This document shows, one piece after another, positions 1 through 9,800 of a stretch of 64,000 bases of DNA. The position numbers and the translations under genes were made by a program. Origin of the DNA: Bacteroidales bacterium UBA3653 (GTDB taxonomy: Bacteria; Bacteroidota; Bacteroidia; Bacteroidales; Paludibacteraceae); contig DFKE01000012.1 of NCBI GenBank assembly GCA_002373505.1, positions 62,001 through 126,000 on the forward strand, in the 5' to 3' direction. The first letter of the stretch is position 1; each line of letters begins with the position of its first letter. The notes under the pieces were generated by a model, which did no database searches, had not been told where the DNA came from, and was given only the letters and a program-made list of their open reading frames with translations.

Positions 1-346
1 CTGAAGAAAGTTCGGCTTTCTTCACCGCGGAATAACCCAGAGAGACTACCTCTTGCAACTGCTGAGCATCGGTCTCCATGATAATGTTCATGTCCGGCAC
101 GGCACGCAGTTCAATGGTCTTGTAGCCCATGTACGACAGTTGGAGTGTCGCTTTGTCGGGTACTGTGAGTGAGAAGTTTCCGTCGAAATCGGTTACTGTT
201 CCGGTTGATGTACCCATCACCAGAATACTCACGCCAATCATCGGCTCCGATGTGTCAGCATCGATAACCTTACCTTTTACGTTGATGTCCGCAAAAGCAG
301 AAACACCAACTAAGAGGCTGAGAAAGATTGTCTGAAATCGTTTCAT
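1..346 (-). CDS. SusC-like TonB-dependent outer-membrane receptor, N-terminal part (cut by window edge)
   Basis: Reading leftward from the ATG at 346, the frame stays open to base 1, giving about 115 residues. It starts MKRFQTIFLSLLVGVSAFA (signal peptide). Next comes a carboxypeptidase-regulatory-like beta-sandwich containing GKVIDADTSEPMIGVSILV and GTSTGTVTDFDGNFSL, and then the pre-plug segment LQEVVSLGYSAVKKAELSS, which matches the EVVVxGYGxxKK signature before the plug of SusC receptors. Such proteins import oligosaccharides across the outer membrane with a SusD lipoprotein, which would lie to the left of the window. The gene begins 57 bp after the stop of the GH36-like gene on the same strand, so it is probably the third gene of that operon. 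The N-terminus is certain; the substrate is not visible. Confidence 0.93.
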   Translation of the reverse strand, partial: MKRFQTIFLSLLVGVSAFADINVKGKVIDADTSEPMIGVSILVMGTSTGTVTDFDGNFSLTVPDKATLQLSYMGYKTIELRAVPDMNIIMETDAQQLQEVVSLGYSAVKKAELSS

Positions 347-379
347 GGTTGTTAATTATTTAGTTGATTGTTTTTGGGG

Positions 380-410
380 CTAGTATTCTAGTATTCTAGT
401 ATCCTAGTTC
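380..410. repeat. CTAG-type tandem repeat, period 8
   Basis: Three 8-bp units CTAGTATT, CTAGTATT, CTAGTATC are followed by CTAGTTCT. The last CTAG supplies the TAG stop codon (minus strand, 404-406) of the GH36-like gene. Related 9-bp CTAG repeats occur at 45877, 57124, 57175 and 57383. Confidence 0.85.
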
Positions 411-2341
411 TCGATTAGTTTAAGCAAATAACTTCTGGTGAAGGCGGCATGTATCTTCGGGTTGCTGCCGCTTACCTCAAACTCACGCGGTTCGTCCGCC
501 GTGTATTCGACCGCGGTATAGGTCTTTGCGGGATCGAGTCCGCGGAGCTCCAATGTACCGTCAAAGGAAGGAACAGGAACGGAAGCTGCATCTACGTGAG
601 CGGGGTCCATCGCGCCTTCCGGAGCGACAGGGTCTATATAGAAAGCGTAGTACATTGCGCCGTTCTGGCGGATGACGTGTGCTTCGGGATAGTCGTAGCC
701 CCAGGTGTAGAGATTCAGATACTCGCCGCGGGCGAGGTTGTTCTCCTTGTATATCTTCATCCATTTGCGGAGCAGTTGCTCTTTCTCCGGCGTAAGGAGG
801 AACGGACCTTCGTTCCAGTCGGGATTGTCCTTGGGCCACGTGAACTTCGTGCCGATAACCGAACCGGTACCTATCTGCGAAGCGAAATCATCGCCTCCGT
901 CGGTCAGTTCGATATGGTCGCCATAATAAGCGAGCTGCGGCGCCATCGCGGCATAGGCTTTGCGTTTCATACGCACCTGGCGGGAGGACATTGGGTCGGA
1001 AGCTACCGCCTGGTTGATCTCAGGAATCAAGAAATAGTTGACCGCACATCCGCAGGGGCATACCTGAATGACTGCATCCGGTTTCATGGCACGTGCCTGA
1101 TCGTATATCTTACCGAAATAGGAAGGCATCTGCTCCGGCGCGTCATAGGCGCTGTTGAGTTGCGAGGTCTCGTTATAGTCGGGCAGACAGCAGTTGAGGT
1201 GCTGGCCGTCGATCTTCAAACCGTCGAAGTTCCAACGTTGGAGGAACATCTTCAGCAGGTCGGTCGTATAAGCATCCACGCCCGGGTTGACCGGCGAGAG
1301 ATACCAGCTGTCCCACCAAGTGATATATTCGTGCGCCCACTCTGCGGTCTTGAGCAGGTACTCCGGATGCTCTTTGACGAGCTTCGTATCGGGGTCAGCC
1401 GCGAGCGGTGCCCACCACAGTTTGGCTTTCATGCCTCGTTTGTGTACCTCGTCCGTGATATGGCGCATGTCGGCATCGCCGCCGGGGAAATACGAGTTGG
1501 TGTTCCAGTCGCCTTCCGCGATCTGGTAGCCGTCATCTATATCCACCCAGGTAAAACCGAGTTCCGCCACTTTGTCGAGCGTTCCTAACACCATATCCAT
1601 CTTAAACGGACGTCCGTATCCCCATGCGCACCATACCGGTTCGAAAGCCTCCGGCTCGGAGGGCTTCATCGTTACGCCTTCGTTAGTTTGCATATAATCC
1701 GAGAAGATACGGAGGGCATTGAAGTAATCACCCTTGTGGGAAAGGCGGAAGGCCTTGAAGCAATGCAGCGTATCGCCCGTAGCCAGTTCGATAGCGTCCG
1801 GCAGATCATAGCGGAGCGCCATGGTCACTTTGTTGTCATACCGTTTCCATTCTACCGGCATGGAGATCATGCGGAGCACCGGCTCAAACAGACCGATAGC
1901 CATACCGCCGTCTTTCTGCCAGAGGTCCACTACCGGAATACCGCCTCCGTAATCGGAGTTGTTCATGCCGAGGTAGTTGTCTTTCTGGAAGCCTTCCGTT
2001 ACGGGCAGTACCCAGTCCATGCGTGCGCTCGTGCTGCTCGGCTGGAGCGACCAGACGACGGTATCTTTCGGCTCCATCTCCGTGCGGCAAAGTTCGTAGG
2101 CCTTGACGGTAACCGGTTTGCCCTCGTTGACGAAGAAGGTCTCCACCACTTCCAGACCCTCTACACCTTCTACCGGTGTGATCGTCTGATGCTTCACGAC
2201 GCGCAGACCGTTCTCGCTATAGGGGAACGATTGCATGTCCGCTTCGGAGCAGATGAGACGCTCCGTGTCCGGCTTCGGAGAGCAGGCATTCAGGCAAAAG
2301 ACCGCTGCGCTCAAAGATATAAGATAAAAGACTTTCTTCAT
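404..2341 (-). CDS. GH36/GH27-like glycoside hydrolase lipoprotein (alpha-galactosidase or alpha-N-acetylgalactosaminidase type)
   Basis: This is a 645-residue protein with a lipoprotein signal (lipobox LNAC, Cys20). An N-terminal beta-sandwich domain (about 30-230) precedes a TIM barrel beginning at WCAWGYG (about 237). The barrel contains GFTWVDIDDGYQ, MKAKLWWAPL and GLKIDGQ. The Asp of the KxDGQ motif is the expected nucleophile of clan GH-D retaining alpha-galactosidases. The stretch VASDPMSSRQ plausibly carries the acid/base Asp. A small C-terminal beta domain ends the protein. Family GH36 contains alpha-galactosidases and alpha-N-acetylgalactosaminidases; the nearby galactosamine-type catabolic operon makes the second attractive, but that is inference. 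It follows the amidohydrolase by 12 bp, implying co-transcription and perhaps translational coupling. As a lipoprotein it acts in the periplasm or on the cell surface. Confidence 0.82.
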   Translation of the reverse strand: MKKVFYLISLSAAVFCLNACSPKPDTERLICSEADMQSFPYSENGLRVVKHQTITPVEGVEGLEVVETFFVNEGKPVTVKAYELCRTEMEPKDTVVWSLQPSSTSARMDWVLPVTEGFQKDNYLGMNNSDYGGGIPVVDLWQKDGGMAIGLFEPVLRMISMPVEWKRYDNKVTMALRYDLPDAIELATGDTLHCFKAFRLSHKGDYFNALRIFSDYMQTNEGVTMKPSEPEAFEPVWCAWGYGRPFKMDMVLGTLDKVAELGFTWVDIDDGYQIAEGDWNTNSYFPGGDADMRHITDEVHKRGMKAKLWWAPLAADPDTKLVKEHPEYLLKTAEWAHEYITWWDSWYLSPVNPGVDAYTTDLLKMFLQRWNFDGLKIDGQHLNCCLPDYNETSQLNSAYDAPEQMPSYFGKIYDQARAMKPDAVIQVCPCGCAVNYFLIPEINQAVASDPMSSRQVRMKRKAYAAMAPQLAYYGDHIELTDGGDDFASQIGTGSVIGTKFTWPKDNPDWNEGPFLLTPEKEQLLRKWMKIYKENNLARGEYLNLYTWGYDYPEAHVIRQNGAMYYAFYIDPVAPEGAMDPAHVDAASVPVPSFDGTLELRGLDPAKTYTAVEYTADEPREFEVSGSNPKIHAAFTRSYLLKLIEN

Positions 2342-2353
2342 AGGATGGTGTGT

Positions 2354-3460
2354 TTATTTATATTCCGTAAGGATACGGGCGGCGTTGTCGTGATAGATCT
2401 TCTTCAGCACCTCGTCCGGGAGGTTGAATCCGGAGAGCGCCCAGTGGTAACCGAGCTCCGGGCAATAGAAATGCTCGTCGTTGGTCTCCAGAATACGGAA
2501 AATCGTGCGGTACATCTCAGGACTCATGCCGTTGTCGGTACCGAAGAGTACGCGGTCCTGATACTTAATAAGGAACTCCTGCGTAGCGCGCGGCGTGTGC
2601 GCGGACTCGGCAACGCGCGCTGCGATATCTACATACATGTTCGGATATTTGTCCAGTAGCGCACCCAGACGCGGCCAGTCGTGACTCATATTCAGATAGT
2701 GGCAGGCGATAAAGATCGTGTTCGGGTTCTCGCGAACGGCGTTCTCAAAGGTCTGCACCAAGGCGTTGTAACCCAGGCAGTTAGTGGTGTCCACATGCCA
2801 TGTAACGGCATTAACCAGACCGTCGTTGGTCTCGTCCATCGGGAGGTACATCCAGTACGGCTCGGCGATATGGATACTGATCGGCATCTTGAGTTCTCCG
2901 GCTTTGCGGATAAGCGGTTGGATACGCGGGTCATCGATATGAATACCTGTTCCGTCTCCGGGACGTGCATACGTGTCGCCTTCACCCTTGTCGCCTAACT
3001 CACCTACACCGATAGCTCCCATCTCATGATAGCGCGCCAGGGTCTCGCAGGCTTTTTGGATACCGGCTTCGCTCATATCCGTGTAGTCGAAGCAGCACCA
3101 GAAACGGAAACGGTCCTTATGCGCATCGTAAGCTGCTACATACTCCTCGAAGGGGCGACCGATCCACGAGCAATGCATCACTGCGGTATTGAGGACACCC
3201 ACTTCGTCCATGGTCTTGCACCACTGGGCGATCTCCTCCTCGGAGGAAGCGTAGTCATGGGCGTGCATATCGATGATGTCGAACTTAGCGCGCTGAACAG
3301 CCGTTACGGGGATGTTGTTGACCACCACCGGAGCAAAATCCTTGAGCAGAATCTTGTCAACAGGATTGGCAGAGGTTTCTTCCGCCGCTTTAGGTCCATT
3401 ACATGCCGCCATAACGATTGCGGCCGAAACGATAGCTAAGAAATACAATGACTTTTTCAT
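2354..3460 (-). CDS. Secreted amidohydrolase-2 family metal-dependent hydrolase (lipoprotein)
   Basis: This is a 368-residue TIM-barrel hydrolase. I choose the ATG at 3460 rather than one nine codons upstream because it gives a clean lipoprotein signal MKKSLYFLAIVSAAIVMAAC. The metal-binding HxH motif lies in IIDMHAHDY. A later His lies in IHIAEPYW, another in FIACHYLN, and the terminal Asp in VLFGTDNGM, the usual ligand order of the amidohydrolase superfamily (PF04909 type). The reaction is not predictable; relatives act as decarboxylases, lactonases or deformylases. It is not NagA, the cytosolic deacetylase this pathway would need, because it is exported and its motifs differ. It is the first gene of the leftward unit driven by the promoter/operator at 3485-3551. 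Family call is firm; function open. Confidence 0.82.
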   Translation of the reverse strand: MKKSLYFLAIVSAAIVMAACNGPKAAEETSANPVDKILLKDFAPVVVNNIPVTAVQRAKFDIIDMHAHDYASSEEEIAQWCKTMDEVGVLNTAVMHCSWIGRPFEEYVAAYDAHKDRFRFWCCFDYTDMSEAGIQKACETLARYHEMGAIGVGELGDKGEGDTYARPGDGTGIHIDDPRIQPLIRKAGELKMPISIHIAEPYWMYLPMDETNDGLVNAVTWHVDTTNCLGYNALVQTFENAVRENPNTIFIACHYLNMSHDWPRLGALLDKYPNMYVDIAARVAESAHTPRATQEFLIKYQDRVLFGTDNGMSPEMYRTIFRILETNDEHFYCPELGYHWALSGFNLPDEVLKKIYHDNAARILTEYK

Positions 3461-3484
3461 ATGGCATTTTTCAATTTTGCGGTG

Positions 3485-3551
3485 CAAAATTACTTTTTTT
3501 TCTTTAAAAATATATAATAATGCAATATGCTCTATAACATATTTTTCGAAA
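3485..3551 (-). promoter_or_regulatory. Promoter and candidate DeoR-family operator of the amidohydrolase operon
   Basis: On the minus strand TAATTTTG (3492 to 3485) is a Bacteroidetes -7 box about 25 bp before the ATG. Starting 35 bp upstream of it is the interrupted palindrome ATGCTCTATAACAT (3527-3540), immediately followed by TTTCGAAA (3544-3551). A second TTTCGAAA lies at 3624-3631, nearer the regulator's promoter. The same palindrome, the same neighbouring TTTCGAAA and the same 35-bp spacing recur before the agaS operon (19047-19112). No clear -33 TTTG is present, which would fit a promoter that needs an activator. Confidence 0.65.
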
Positions 3552-3652
3552 CAATGCGTTCCGAGACATTGAAATACAATGAGTTATAGCTTTAAAAATA
3601 ATAAAAATAGTTATTTCGTAACGTTTCGAAAAGAGTAACGAAAGTATTTTGA

Positions 3653-3684
3653 TTTGCATATGTCAGGAAAAAGTGTTAATTTTG
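3653..3684 (+). promoter_or_regulatory. Bacteroidetes promoter of the DeoR-type regulator
   Basis: TTTG at 3653-3656 and TAATTTTG at 3677-3684 are separated by 20 bp, matching the Bacteroidetes -33/-7 consensus. The predicted transcript starts near 3691, about 30 nt before the chosen ATG at 3723. A TTTCGAAA box (3624-3631) lies just upstream, so autoregulation is possible. Confidence 0.75.
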
Positions 3685-3722
3685 CGCCACATTCGTCAGG
3701 AGACTTAACAATCTATACTACT

Positions 3723-4499
3723 ATGAATACATCATCAGCTAAAGAGCGTAGAGCTTTGATCTTACGCATGTTGGAGCAACAGGAAGAGGTGTCTGTCGTA
3801 GCCCTGAGCCGCGAGACCGGTATATCGGAAGTAACGATACGAAAGGATCTTACGATTCTTCAGTCGCGTCACCTGCTACTGCGCACACGCGGCGGAGCGA
3901 TGCGCAAGCCCGTAGAGAACCCGAATGAGGATACCGCTATCTCCAAGAAGCGGATGTTCAATTTCAAAGAGAAAGAGCGTATCGGTCTGGAGGCGGTGAA
4001 GATGATCAAGGAAGGCGACTATATCATGCTGGATTCGGGTACCACGACGTTGGAGATAGCGAAGCATCTGGATAAGTTTCAGCACTTGCGGATTCTGACC
4101 AACTCCATGAATATCGCCACGGAGCTACTGGGTTACAAGCGTTTCGACATCGTCCTTTTAGGCGGCAACGTGCGTGTGAACAGCCATTCCGTAGTAGGAC
4201 CGTTAGCACTCTCCGTGCTGCGTAATTTCAACCGGTACAAGTTGTTTCTGGGTGTGGATTCTTTCTCGTTCGAGAACGGCGTCTCGACGCCTAATATGGA
4301 GGAAGCGCTGCTGAACCAGATGATGATTCAGCAGGCAGAGAGAGTGATAGCCGTTTTCGATTCGTCCAAATTCAACAAACGGAGTTACGTCCATATCGCC
4401 AATGCCACGGAGCTGGATTGTATCATAACCGACCAGGCCATCCCGACGGGTATGATCTCCAAGTTGAAATCCGCGGGTATAGAGGTACGGATTGTATAA
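3723..4499 (+). CDS. DeoR-family transcriptional regulator (AgaR-like role inferred)
   Basis: This is a 258-residue regulator. The ATG at 3723 is chosen over the in-frame one at 3654 because that one lies upstream of the predicted transcription start. Residues about 1-57 form the DeoR winged helix (RRALILRMLEQQEEVSVVAL, then ETGISEVTIRKDL and LLRTRGGA). The rest is the DeoR C-terminal sugar-phosphate sensor domain with DYIMLDSGTTTLEIAKHL and the later ILTNSMNIA and LLGGNVR. The family binds a phosphorylated sugar and usually represses a catabolic operon; in E. coli the DeoR-type AgaR controls galactosamine genes. It is transcribed away from the amidohydrolase operon and faces the end of the agaS-type operon. 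The repeated palindromes at 3527 and 19089 are its most likely targets, by inference. Confidence 0.93.
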   Translation: MNTSSAKERRALILRMLEQQEEVSVVALSRETGISEVTIRKDLTILQSRHLLLRTRGGAMRKPVENPNEDTAISKKRMFNFKEKERIGLEAVKMIKEGDYIMLDSGTTTLEIAKHLDKFQHLRILTNSMNIATELLGYKRFDIVLLGGNVRVNSHSVVGPLALSVLRNFNRYKLFLGVDSFSFENGVSTPNMEEALLNQMMIQQAERVIAVFDSSKFNKRSYVHIANATELDCIITDQAIPTGMISKLKSAGIEVRIV

Positions 4500-4527
4500 G
4501 AGTGTTACCCGTTGAAACGAGTGATGG

Positions 4528-4560
4528 AACCACGCCGGCTTCTCGGCGTGGTTCTTTTTT
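4528..4560 (+). terminator. Intrinsic terminator of the regulator gene
   Basis: A perfect 10-bp stem AACCACGCCG / CGGCGTGGTT (4528-4537, 4544-4553) with a 6-nt loop is followed by CTTTTTT. It lies 28 bp after the stop codon. Confidence 0.9.
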
Positions 4561-4649
4561 GGTACCGCTGTGAAGCGCTTACTAACTAACCAATAACCAA
4601 TGAATCACCTAAGATAATCCTATAGTTTACAGCAGGATAAGAGAGGAAG

Positions 4650-4680
4650 CCCCCCAACCCCCTAAAGGGGGAGAGGGGGG
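4650..4680. repeat. C-run/G-run palindrome (REP-like) between convergent genes
   Basis: Runs of six and five C (4650-4655, 4658-4662) face runs of five and six G (4667-4671, 4675-4680) around TAAA, giving a two-part hairpin with G-quadruplex potential. It sits just beyond the stop of the beta-helix gene and may end that operon. Related GC-rich palindromes occur at 55872 and 57265. Confidence 0.7.
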
Positions 4681-4689
4681 AGGGAGTTG

Positions 4690-6825
4690 TTAGAGTTGCT
4701 GGCCTTGGGGAGTGTATTTCGTGCCGTTCTTGAGGATGATGAGTTGACCGTTCTCGATGTATTTGACGGTCTTGGGCTGCATCTCAATATTCTCAATACC
4801 CTGGCGGACATTGATGTAGAAATATCCACCGAACGCCTCCCATTCGGGATTGCCGGCAGGGCGGAAATAGACAGTCACCCATCCGGCGTGCGCGGCATCC
4901 ACGACATAGTTGTTGGCAAAGCCGGCAGGATAATAGTTCTCGTTTTCTCCAGAGATGCCCACCACTTTGAGCTGGTCTCCTTCTGTGAGTTTGGTATCAA
5001 GCATGTACTCTCCCATCGCAGCGGTATTCTCCGCAAAGAGATAGTCTTCCGTAGCCGCCCATTCGTTGAAGGAACCAACGAGATAGTATTTCTCCGGTTC
5101 GGGACATTCGGTCTCTTCGATGGTCACGCCGTAGATCTCGATGACATCGCCTGCGTGGGCAAAGCCGAAGTCAATGACAAGGATACCGTTGCTTCCTTTT
5201 TCTCCCAGAATACCTTTGACCACTTCGTCATAGGCGAACTCTTCGTTTGTGCCGAGGTTGATGGACTGGTTCTCATAGATGACATTCGGGGTGTTGTTGT
5301 CGTCCTGCCATTTGAGGGTTACACCGGAGATGTCATGGTTTGCTTTCATCTTCAGCGCGACATGGTAGCACTTGCCGTCTTCGGCAGCCGGTCCCTGGTA
5401 TTTAATCTGGGCTCTCCACTGACCTGTTCTGTCCGAAGCGATATGGACGGTAGCTTTAGCGGCAGCCTCATCGTAGGTGAGGTAGGAGTCAAACTCTTCC
5501 TGCCCGCCGGCGTCTCCGAACCACGCAGACCAAGGTCCGAGGTCCGCCGGAGCGGCATAGATACAGCCGTAGTGCCAGTCGTCACCTCCCTGTCCGTCGG
5601 GACGGAAATAGACGGTGTATTCGCCGGAACGGGCGATGGCGTAGTTGTTATCCATACCGTCCGGATACCATGCCGCAATCTCCGCTCCATCAGACATAAT
5701 GACCTTGAACTGGTCTCCGACAAGGAACAGTTTGGGGATCAGATACTCTCCTTCGTTCCCGGGATTAGCCGTCAGTTTGTATGCAGGATCGACTGTCCAG
5801 TTGTTCATCGAACCGGCGAGGTAGTATTCCATCACAGGCACCCAGCGCGGGTCACCGAGGTCGGATTCAGCTGTACCTGCACCAAAAGCGGGTGAGCCTG
5901 CGGAGATGTGGTAGTCCCCGTTCGCCGCATCGCGGAAGAGGGGATCGCCGGTGATACAAGCCGTAATCGTTGGACCGGAGTGGAGACCGGTATTGTTATC
6001 TTTGGAGTAGTTATACGTGAGACAATTCTTCACCTCTCCATCCGTGTTGTACACAGCACGTCCTCCGTCGTATATCTCCGGCATGGCAAAGATACAATTG
6101 GAAACCACCGGGGCTATAGCGTTCGGAATCTTGACAGCTCCGTAGTCGGTATTCTTGACCTGGCAGTTATAGAACGTACAATGGTCGATGAGGACCGTTC
6201 CGCTCGTAGCATCTACTTGAATCGGAGCCGCTGAAGGAGCCTTGTCATCGGTGGTGATATTAGCGAAGGTGGAGTTGGTGATATTGACGCAGGAGACGCT
6301 TGCATATTTCAAGAGAATACAGGTATAGAGGTTGTCATGGAAATAGCAGTTATTGATCTCAATGGAGTCAATCTGGCGATCCGAACGGGTATGGATGATA
6401 GAATTGCTTTTCTGGGTCCAGCCGTAGAACTCGCAGCCCTCCAGAACCAATTTCTTTCCTTCCGTTCCGTCTGCAGGAACGATGATCTCCGAATAACTGC
6501 CGAGGTCACTGAGGTGCCCGCAATCGAACTTGATATTGATGAACTTGGCGTGTCCGCCCGCTTTGAAACGAATAGGCACTTTTGGGACAAGAATAACCTC
6601 TGCCCCTTCCTCCGCCATGACGGTAACATCTTTGCCATAGACAGGAATATAATCGCTGTTGGACTCGACGTATGTACCTGCCGCCATGACGATGACGTCT
6701 CCGGAAGCAGCACTACTTAGAGCCTTACGAAGCGCGTCCGATGTGCCGGTATTGATATTGATCACCGCTGCGTTCGCTGCCCATGCCATCAGCACGGCTG
6801 CGAAGATTGCAAATATCTTTTTCAT
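4690..6825 (-). CDS. Secreted right-handed beta-helix protein with two SusE/SusF-like modules
   Basis: This is a 711-residue protein. Signal peptide 1-19 (ends AWAANA). Residues about 22-325 are a parallel beta-helix of the pectate-lyase/chondroitinase-B type, with strand-turn patterns such as VIVMAAGTYVE, LVLEGCEFYGW, IEINNCYFHDN and VLIDHCTFYNC. Two similar modules, about 331-425 (YYLAGSMNNW, FKVIMSDGAE, YTVYFRPDG) and about 573-665 (YYLVGSFNEW, LKVVGISGEN, VTVYFRPAG), resemble SusE/F-type starch-binding domains. Between them lies a jelly-roll segment (about 430-570). The C-terminus (about 675-711) is the tail GIEN..ENGQLIILKNG..YTPQGQQL shared with other secreted proteins here. It is the last gene of the operon, 24 bp behind its neighbour. 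A lyase or glycan-binding role is plausible; catalytic residues cannot be assigned. Confidence 0.78.
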   Translation of the reverse strand: MKKIFAIFAAVLMAWAANAAVININTGTSDALRKALSSAASGDVIVMAAGTYVESNSDYIPVYGKDVTVMAEEGAEVILVPKVPIRFKAGGHAKFINIKFDCGHLSDLGSYSEIIVPADGTEGKKLVLEGCEFYGWTQKSNSIIHTRSDRQIDSIEINNCYFHDNLYTCILLKYASVSCVNITNSTFANITTDDKAPSAAPIQVDATSGTVLIDHCTFYNCQVKNTDYGAVKIPNAIAPVVSNCIFAMPEIYDGGRAVYNTDGEVKNCLTYNYSKDNNTGLHSGPTITACITGDPLFRDAANGDYHISAGSPAFGAGTAESDLGDPRWVPVMEYYLAGSMNNWTVDPAYKLTANPGNEGEYLIPKLFLVGDQFKVIMSDGAEIAAWYPDGMDNNYAIARSGEYTVYFRPDGQGGDDWHYGCIYAAPADLGPWSAWFGDAGGQEEFDSYLTYDEAAAKATVHIASDRTGQWRAQIKYQGPAAEDGKCYHVALKMKANHDISGVTLKWQDDNNTPNVIYENQSINLGTNEEFAYDEVVKGILGEKGSNGILVIDFGFAHAGDVIEIYGVTIEETECPEPEKYYLVGSFNEWAATEDYLFAENTAAMGEYMLDTKLTEGDQLKVVGISGENENYYPAGFANNYVVDAAHAGWVTVYFRPAGNPEWEAFGGYFYINVRQGIENIEMQPKTVKYIENGQLIILKNGTKYTPQGQQL

Positions 6826-6849
6826 AATAATAGAATTTTAGGTGGTTAT

Positions 6850-9800
6850 TTATTGTTCTACTTTCTGTCCGAGCATGTTGAATACCTGTCCGTTCTTGAG
6901 GATGAAGAATTGTCCGTTGCGGATGAATTTCTCTCCCTCGCTCATCGGCGTATTCACATTCTCGATACCTTGGAAAGGTACGGTATGGGGTTTGGTACGG
7001 CGTACACGCATGGTGTTGAGCAGTTTCGCGGTGCCGTCCTGGTTCGCGGTATAAGAGTTGAGCTCGATGCAGTCGCTCTTGACGGTGAACTTGGTGAACG
7101 ACGGCGCACCCGGCTGTCCGAACATACCGGTCATGAGGTCGAAGTAGTTGGTTACTTTATGGTTCTCGTACTCGGCATCCATCTTCGCGCGGTCGTACGG
7201 ATAGTAACGTTTGCGTCCGCAGGTAGCGCCGATGAAATAGAGGGTACCGTCATCGGTAGTGAAGGTACCGCCTTCCACACCGGTCATGTTGGTGTTGGTG
7301 TTGATCTTCACATGCGTTGTGTCTGTGATAGAGCCTTCCACCACGGTGCGGGTGTCCGGATTGACCGGACCGATGACCTCGTAGCAGTGGTCGTGTCCCT
7401 GGATAGCGAGGTCTATCTCACACTCCTTGAGGACAGGCAGCATGAGTTCGCGGAAGAGCGGTGTCTCGGCATCCACGGAGTGTCCCGAACCGGAGAAGAT
7501 ATTCTTATGCGAGAGGGTAACGCGATACTTGGTGTTCGGGTGTTTCTCTATCTCCTGGCGGAACCAGCGTCGTACATCATTGGAGAGGTAGGTCGATTTC
7601 ATGGAAGCTTCGCCAGACGAGGAACGCCACCAGTCCTGAAGCGAATAAACGAGGAAGAGGACGTCGCCATAGACGAAGGAGTAGGTGATGCCATGGAACT
7701 GCGGGCGATAGGAAGCCGGCACGGACATCGCGAAGTCGGTAGGCGTATTGAAATGGTAATCGTAGTTGAGCAGGGGGCTGTCATCGTGGTTACCATCGGT
7801 AGGCACAATCGGCATCTGCATGATCACCGGTCTGATGGCTTCTTCGAACCAGCGCTCCCACTCCCATTCGGAGTTAGCGTTTGTTCCTGTCTCCACGAAG
7901 TCACCCGGGAAGAGGCAGAAGCGCGCTTCGGGGACAGTGTTCGCCGCCGCGGTAGCACACCATTTGGCGTTCTCGACATACTCGGCATCCTGGATATGGC
8001 TATCGGTCATATAGAGGAAGGAGTATTCGCCTTGCGCCGCACTCTGGGTACGGAAATGGGCGATGGGGCTCCAGTGTCCTTCGTATCCGACACGCCATGA
8101 GTAGGCAGTACCCGGCGTGAGGTTGGTAGCAATCGCCTTATGGCTCACGTATTTGAAAGCGGTCTTGTTGGACATCTTGGTAGCCTTCAGCAGACCGGAA
8201 GTGGAAACGGCGTAGCGGAGATCCTGGGTGATGGTAGGGGTAGCCTCAATGGTCAGCACTCCGTCACCCTCGAAATCAGCCGCCACGGCACGGGCTTTCG
8301 CCACAATCTGCACTTTGCCGTCCATGATACCTTCGTTGGTGAACCACGCAAACGCCATGTTCGTTCTGGGGTTGCCGTTGATATTGGCTACCATGCAGTA
8401 GGGTTCCTCTTTCGGGACGAGTTTGGTAGCCGCTTCGTTCATCGCAGCAATCTTATCGGCGATAGCAGCTATCTCCTCTTCGGTAGCCCAGAAGCTATCA
8501 ACGCGTGCGGTCTCTTTAGCAACCCAGAAGGGTATGAATGAAGGAATAGTGTAGTTCTCGATCGGGTAGAGCGCATCTGCCTCCAGCACCTCATGCGGAT
8601 AGAGCACCGGCGGTTTGGGAGCGATCACAGCAATCACGAAATCGGAGAATCCGCCGTCCTCGCTGGTAGCCCGGATGGCCGTCTTTCCTTCCGCCACGCC
8701 GGTTACCACACCGCGGATGTCCACCGTAGCAACGGCAGGATTGTCGGAGGTCCAGGTCAGTTTCTTGTTGGTCGCTTTGCGCGGGGTGAAGATGACCGTA
8801 GCGGCAGCCGAACTCTCGGCGTAGATAAAGAGCGAGTCCTGGAAGATATCTATTCCCTCCAGCGGAATAGCCGGTGCATCGGGGTCATACTCGTACGCCC
8901 CCACATCCACACCTTCGCCCAGCGGCCGAGCCACACCGACGAGGTCATAGGCAGGCGCTTTCGCCGCCGTGCCTTTGTCGATAAGGAACGATCCCGCTTC
9001 AATCGACCAGTCGGCCGACTGCATCTCGGCTATCTGCGCGGGAGTCTGAGGAACCCCGATGAAGGAAGTAGGCGCCACGAAATGGGGTCCGTCTGCTGCG
9101 CTATTATCAGCATTGAGGCTAAGCGTGATAAAAGGCGAGGAGTTGAATCCCTGGTCGGCAATGTTATGGCTCGAAGGGCTGCCGGCAATATAGTTCGCCG
9201 GGTCTGCAAATCCGTCCTCTCCTCTGTTTCCCCACATGACGGAGTTATATACCTCTTTGTCGGAATGGATACCGGCGTATTTGGCACCGTAGTTATTAGC
9301 GAATGTACAGTTGGTGACAATACCGGCAGGGTTATAGACACCACCGGAGTTAGGCCAGCTATCTCCGCCTGTGTTATTATAGAACACACAGTTGGTGATC
9401 GAACCTCCACGCAGTACCACCGCGCCATAACCGCCTTCGCAACCGCGAATGATACAGTTCTCTATGGTCGCATTCTCACTATGTATAGCACTTGCCGAAC
9501 TGGCGGCAGAACAGAGCTCTATAAGACAATTGCTGATGACACAGGGAAGAGCCTTGTTATCCTGCTTTGCATAGACAGCCGCCGCCGACTGCGAGTGGCA
9601 GTTGCGTATGATACAATTGTTGAGGGTCATGTTGCCGCGCATATACGATGCGCTACCGGACGAAGCGTACTCTGAATTCTGGAGTATCAAACCATCAAAG
9701 AGCAAAGGAACAGTCGGTTCCGCTTCGGCTTTGATAAGACTCTTCCCCAGATCCGTTCCGTCCATGATTGTCTCAAAGAGTTCCGGGTCACGCGTAGAAC

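Noticed and set aside
449..1588. A 379-codon plus-strand frame inside the GH36-like gene
   Set aside because: The minus-strand reading shows a complete glycosidase with catalytic motifs. The plus-strand product looks like random sequence rich in Arg, Val and His.
2354..3460. N-acetylgalactosamine-6-phosphate deacetylase (NagA/AgaA)
   Set aside because: The protein is exported through a lipobox and follows the amidohydrolase-2 pattern, whereas NagA enzymes are cytosolic with different conserved motifs.
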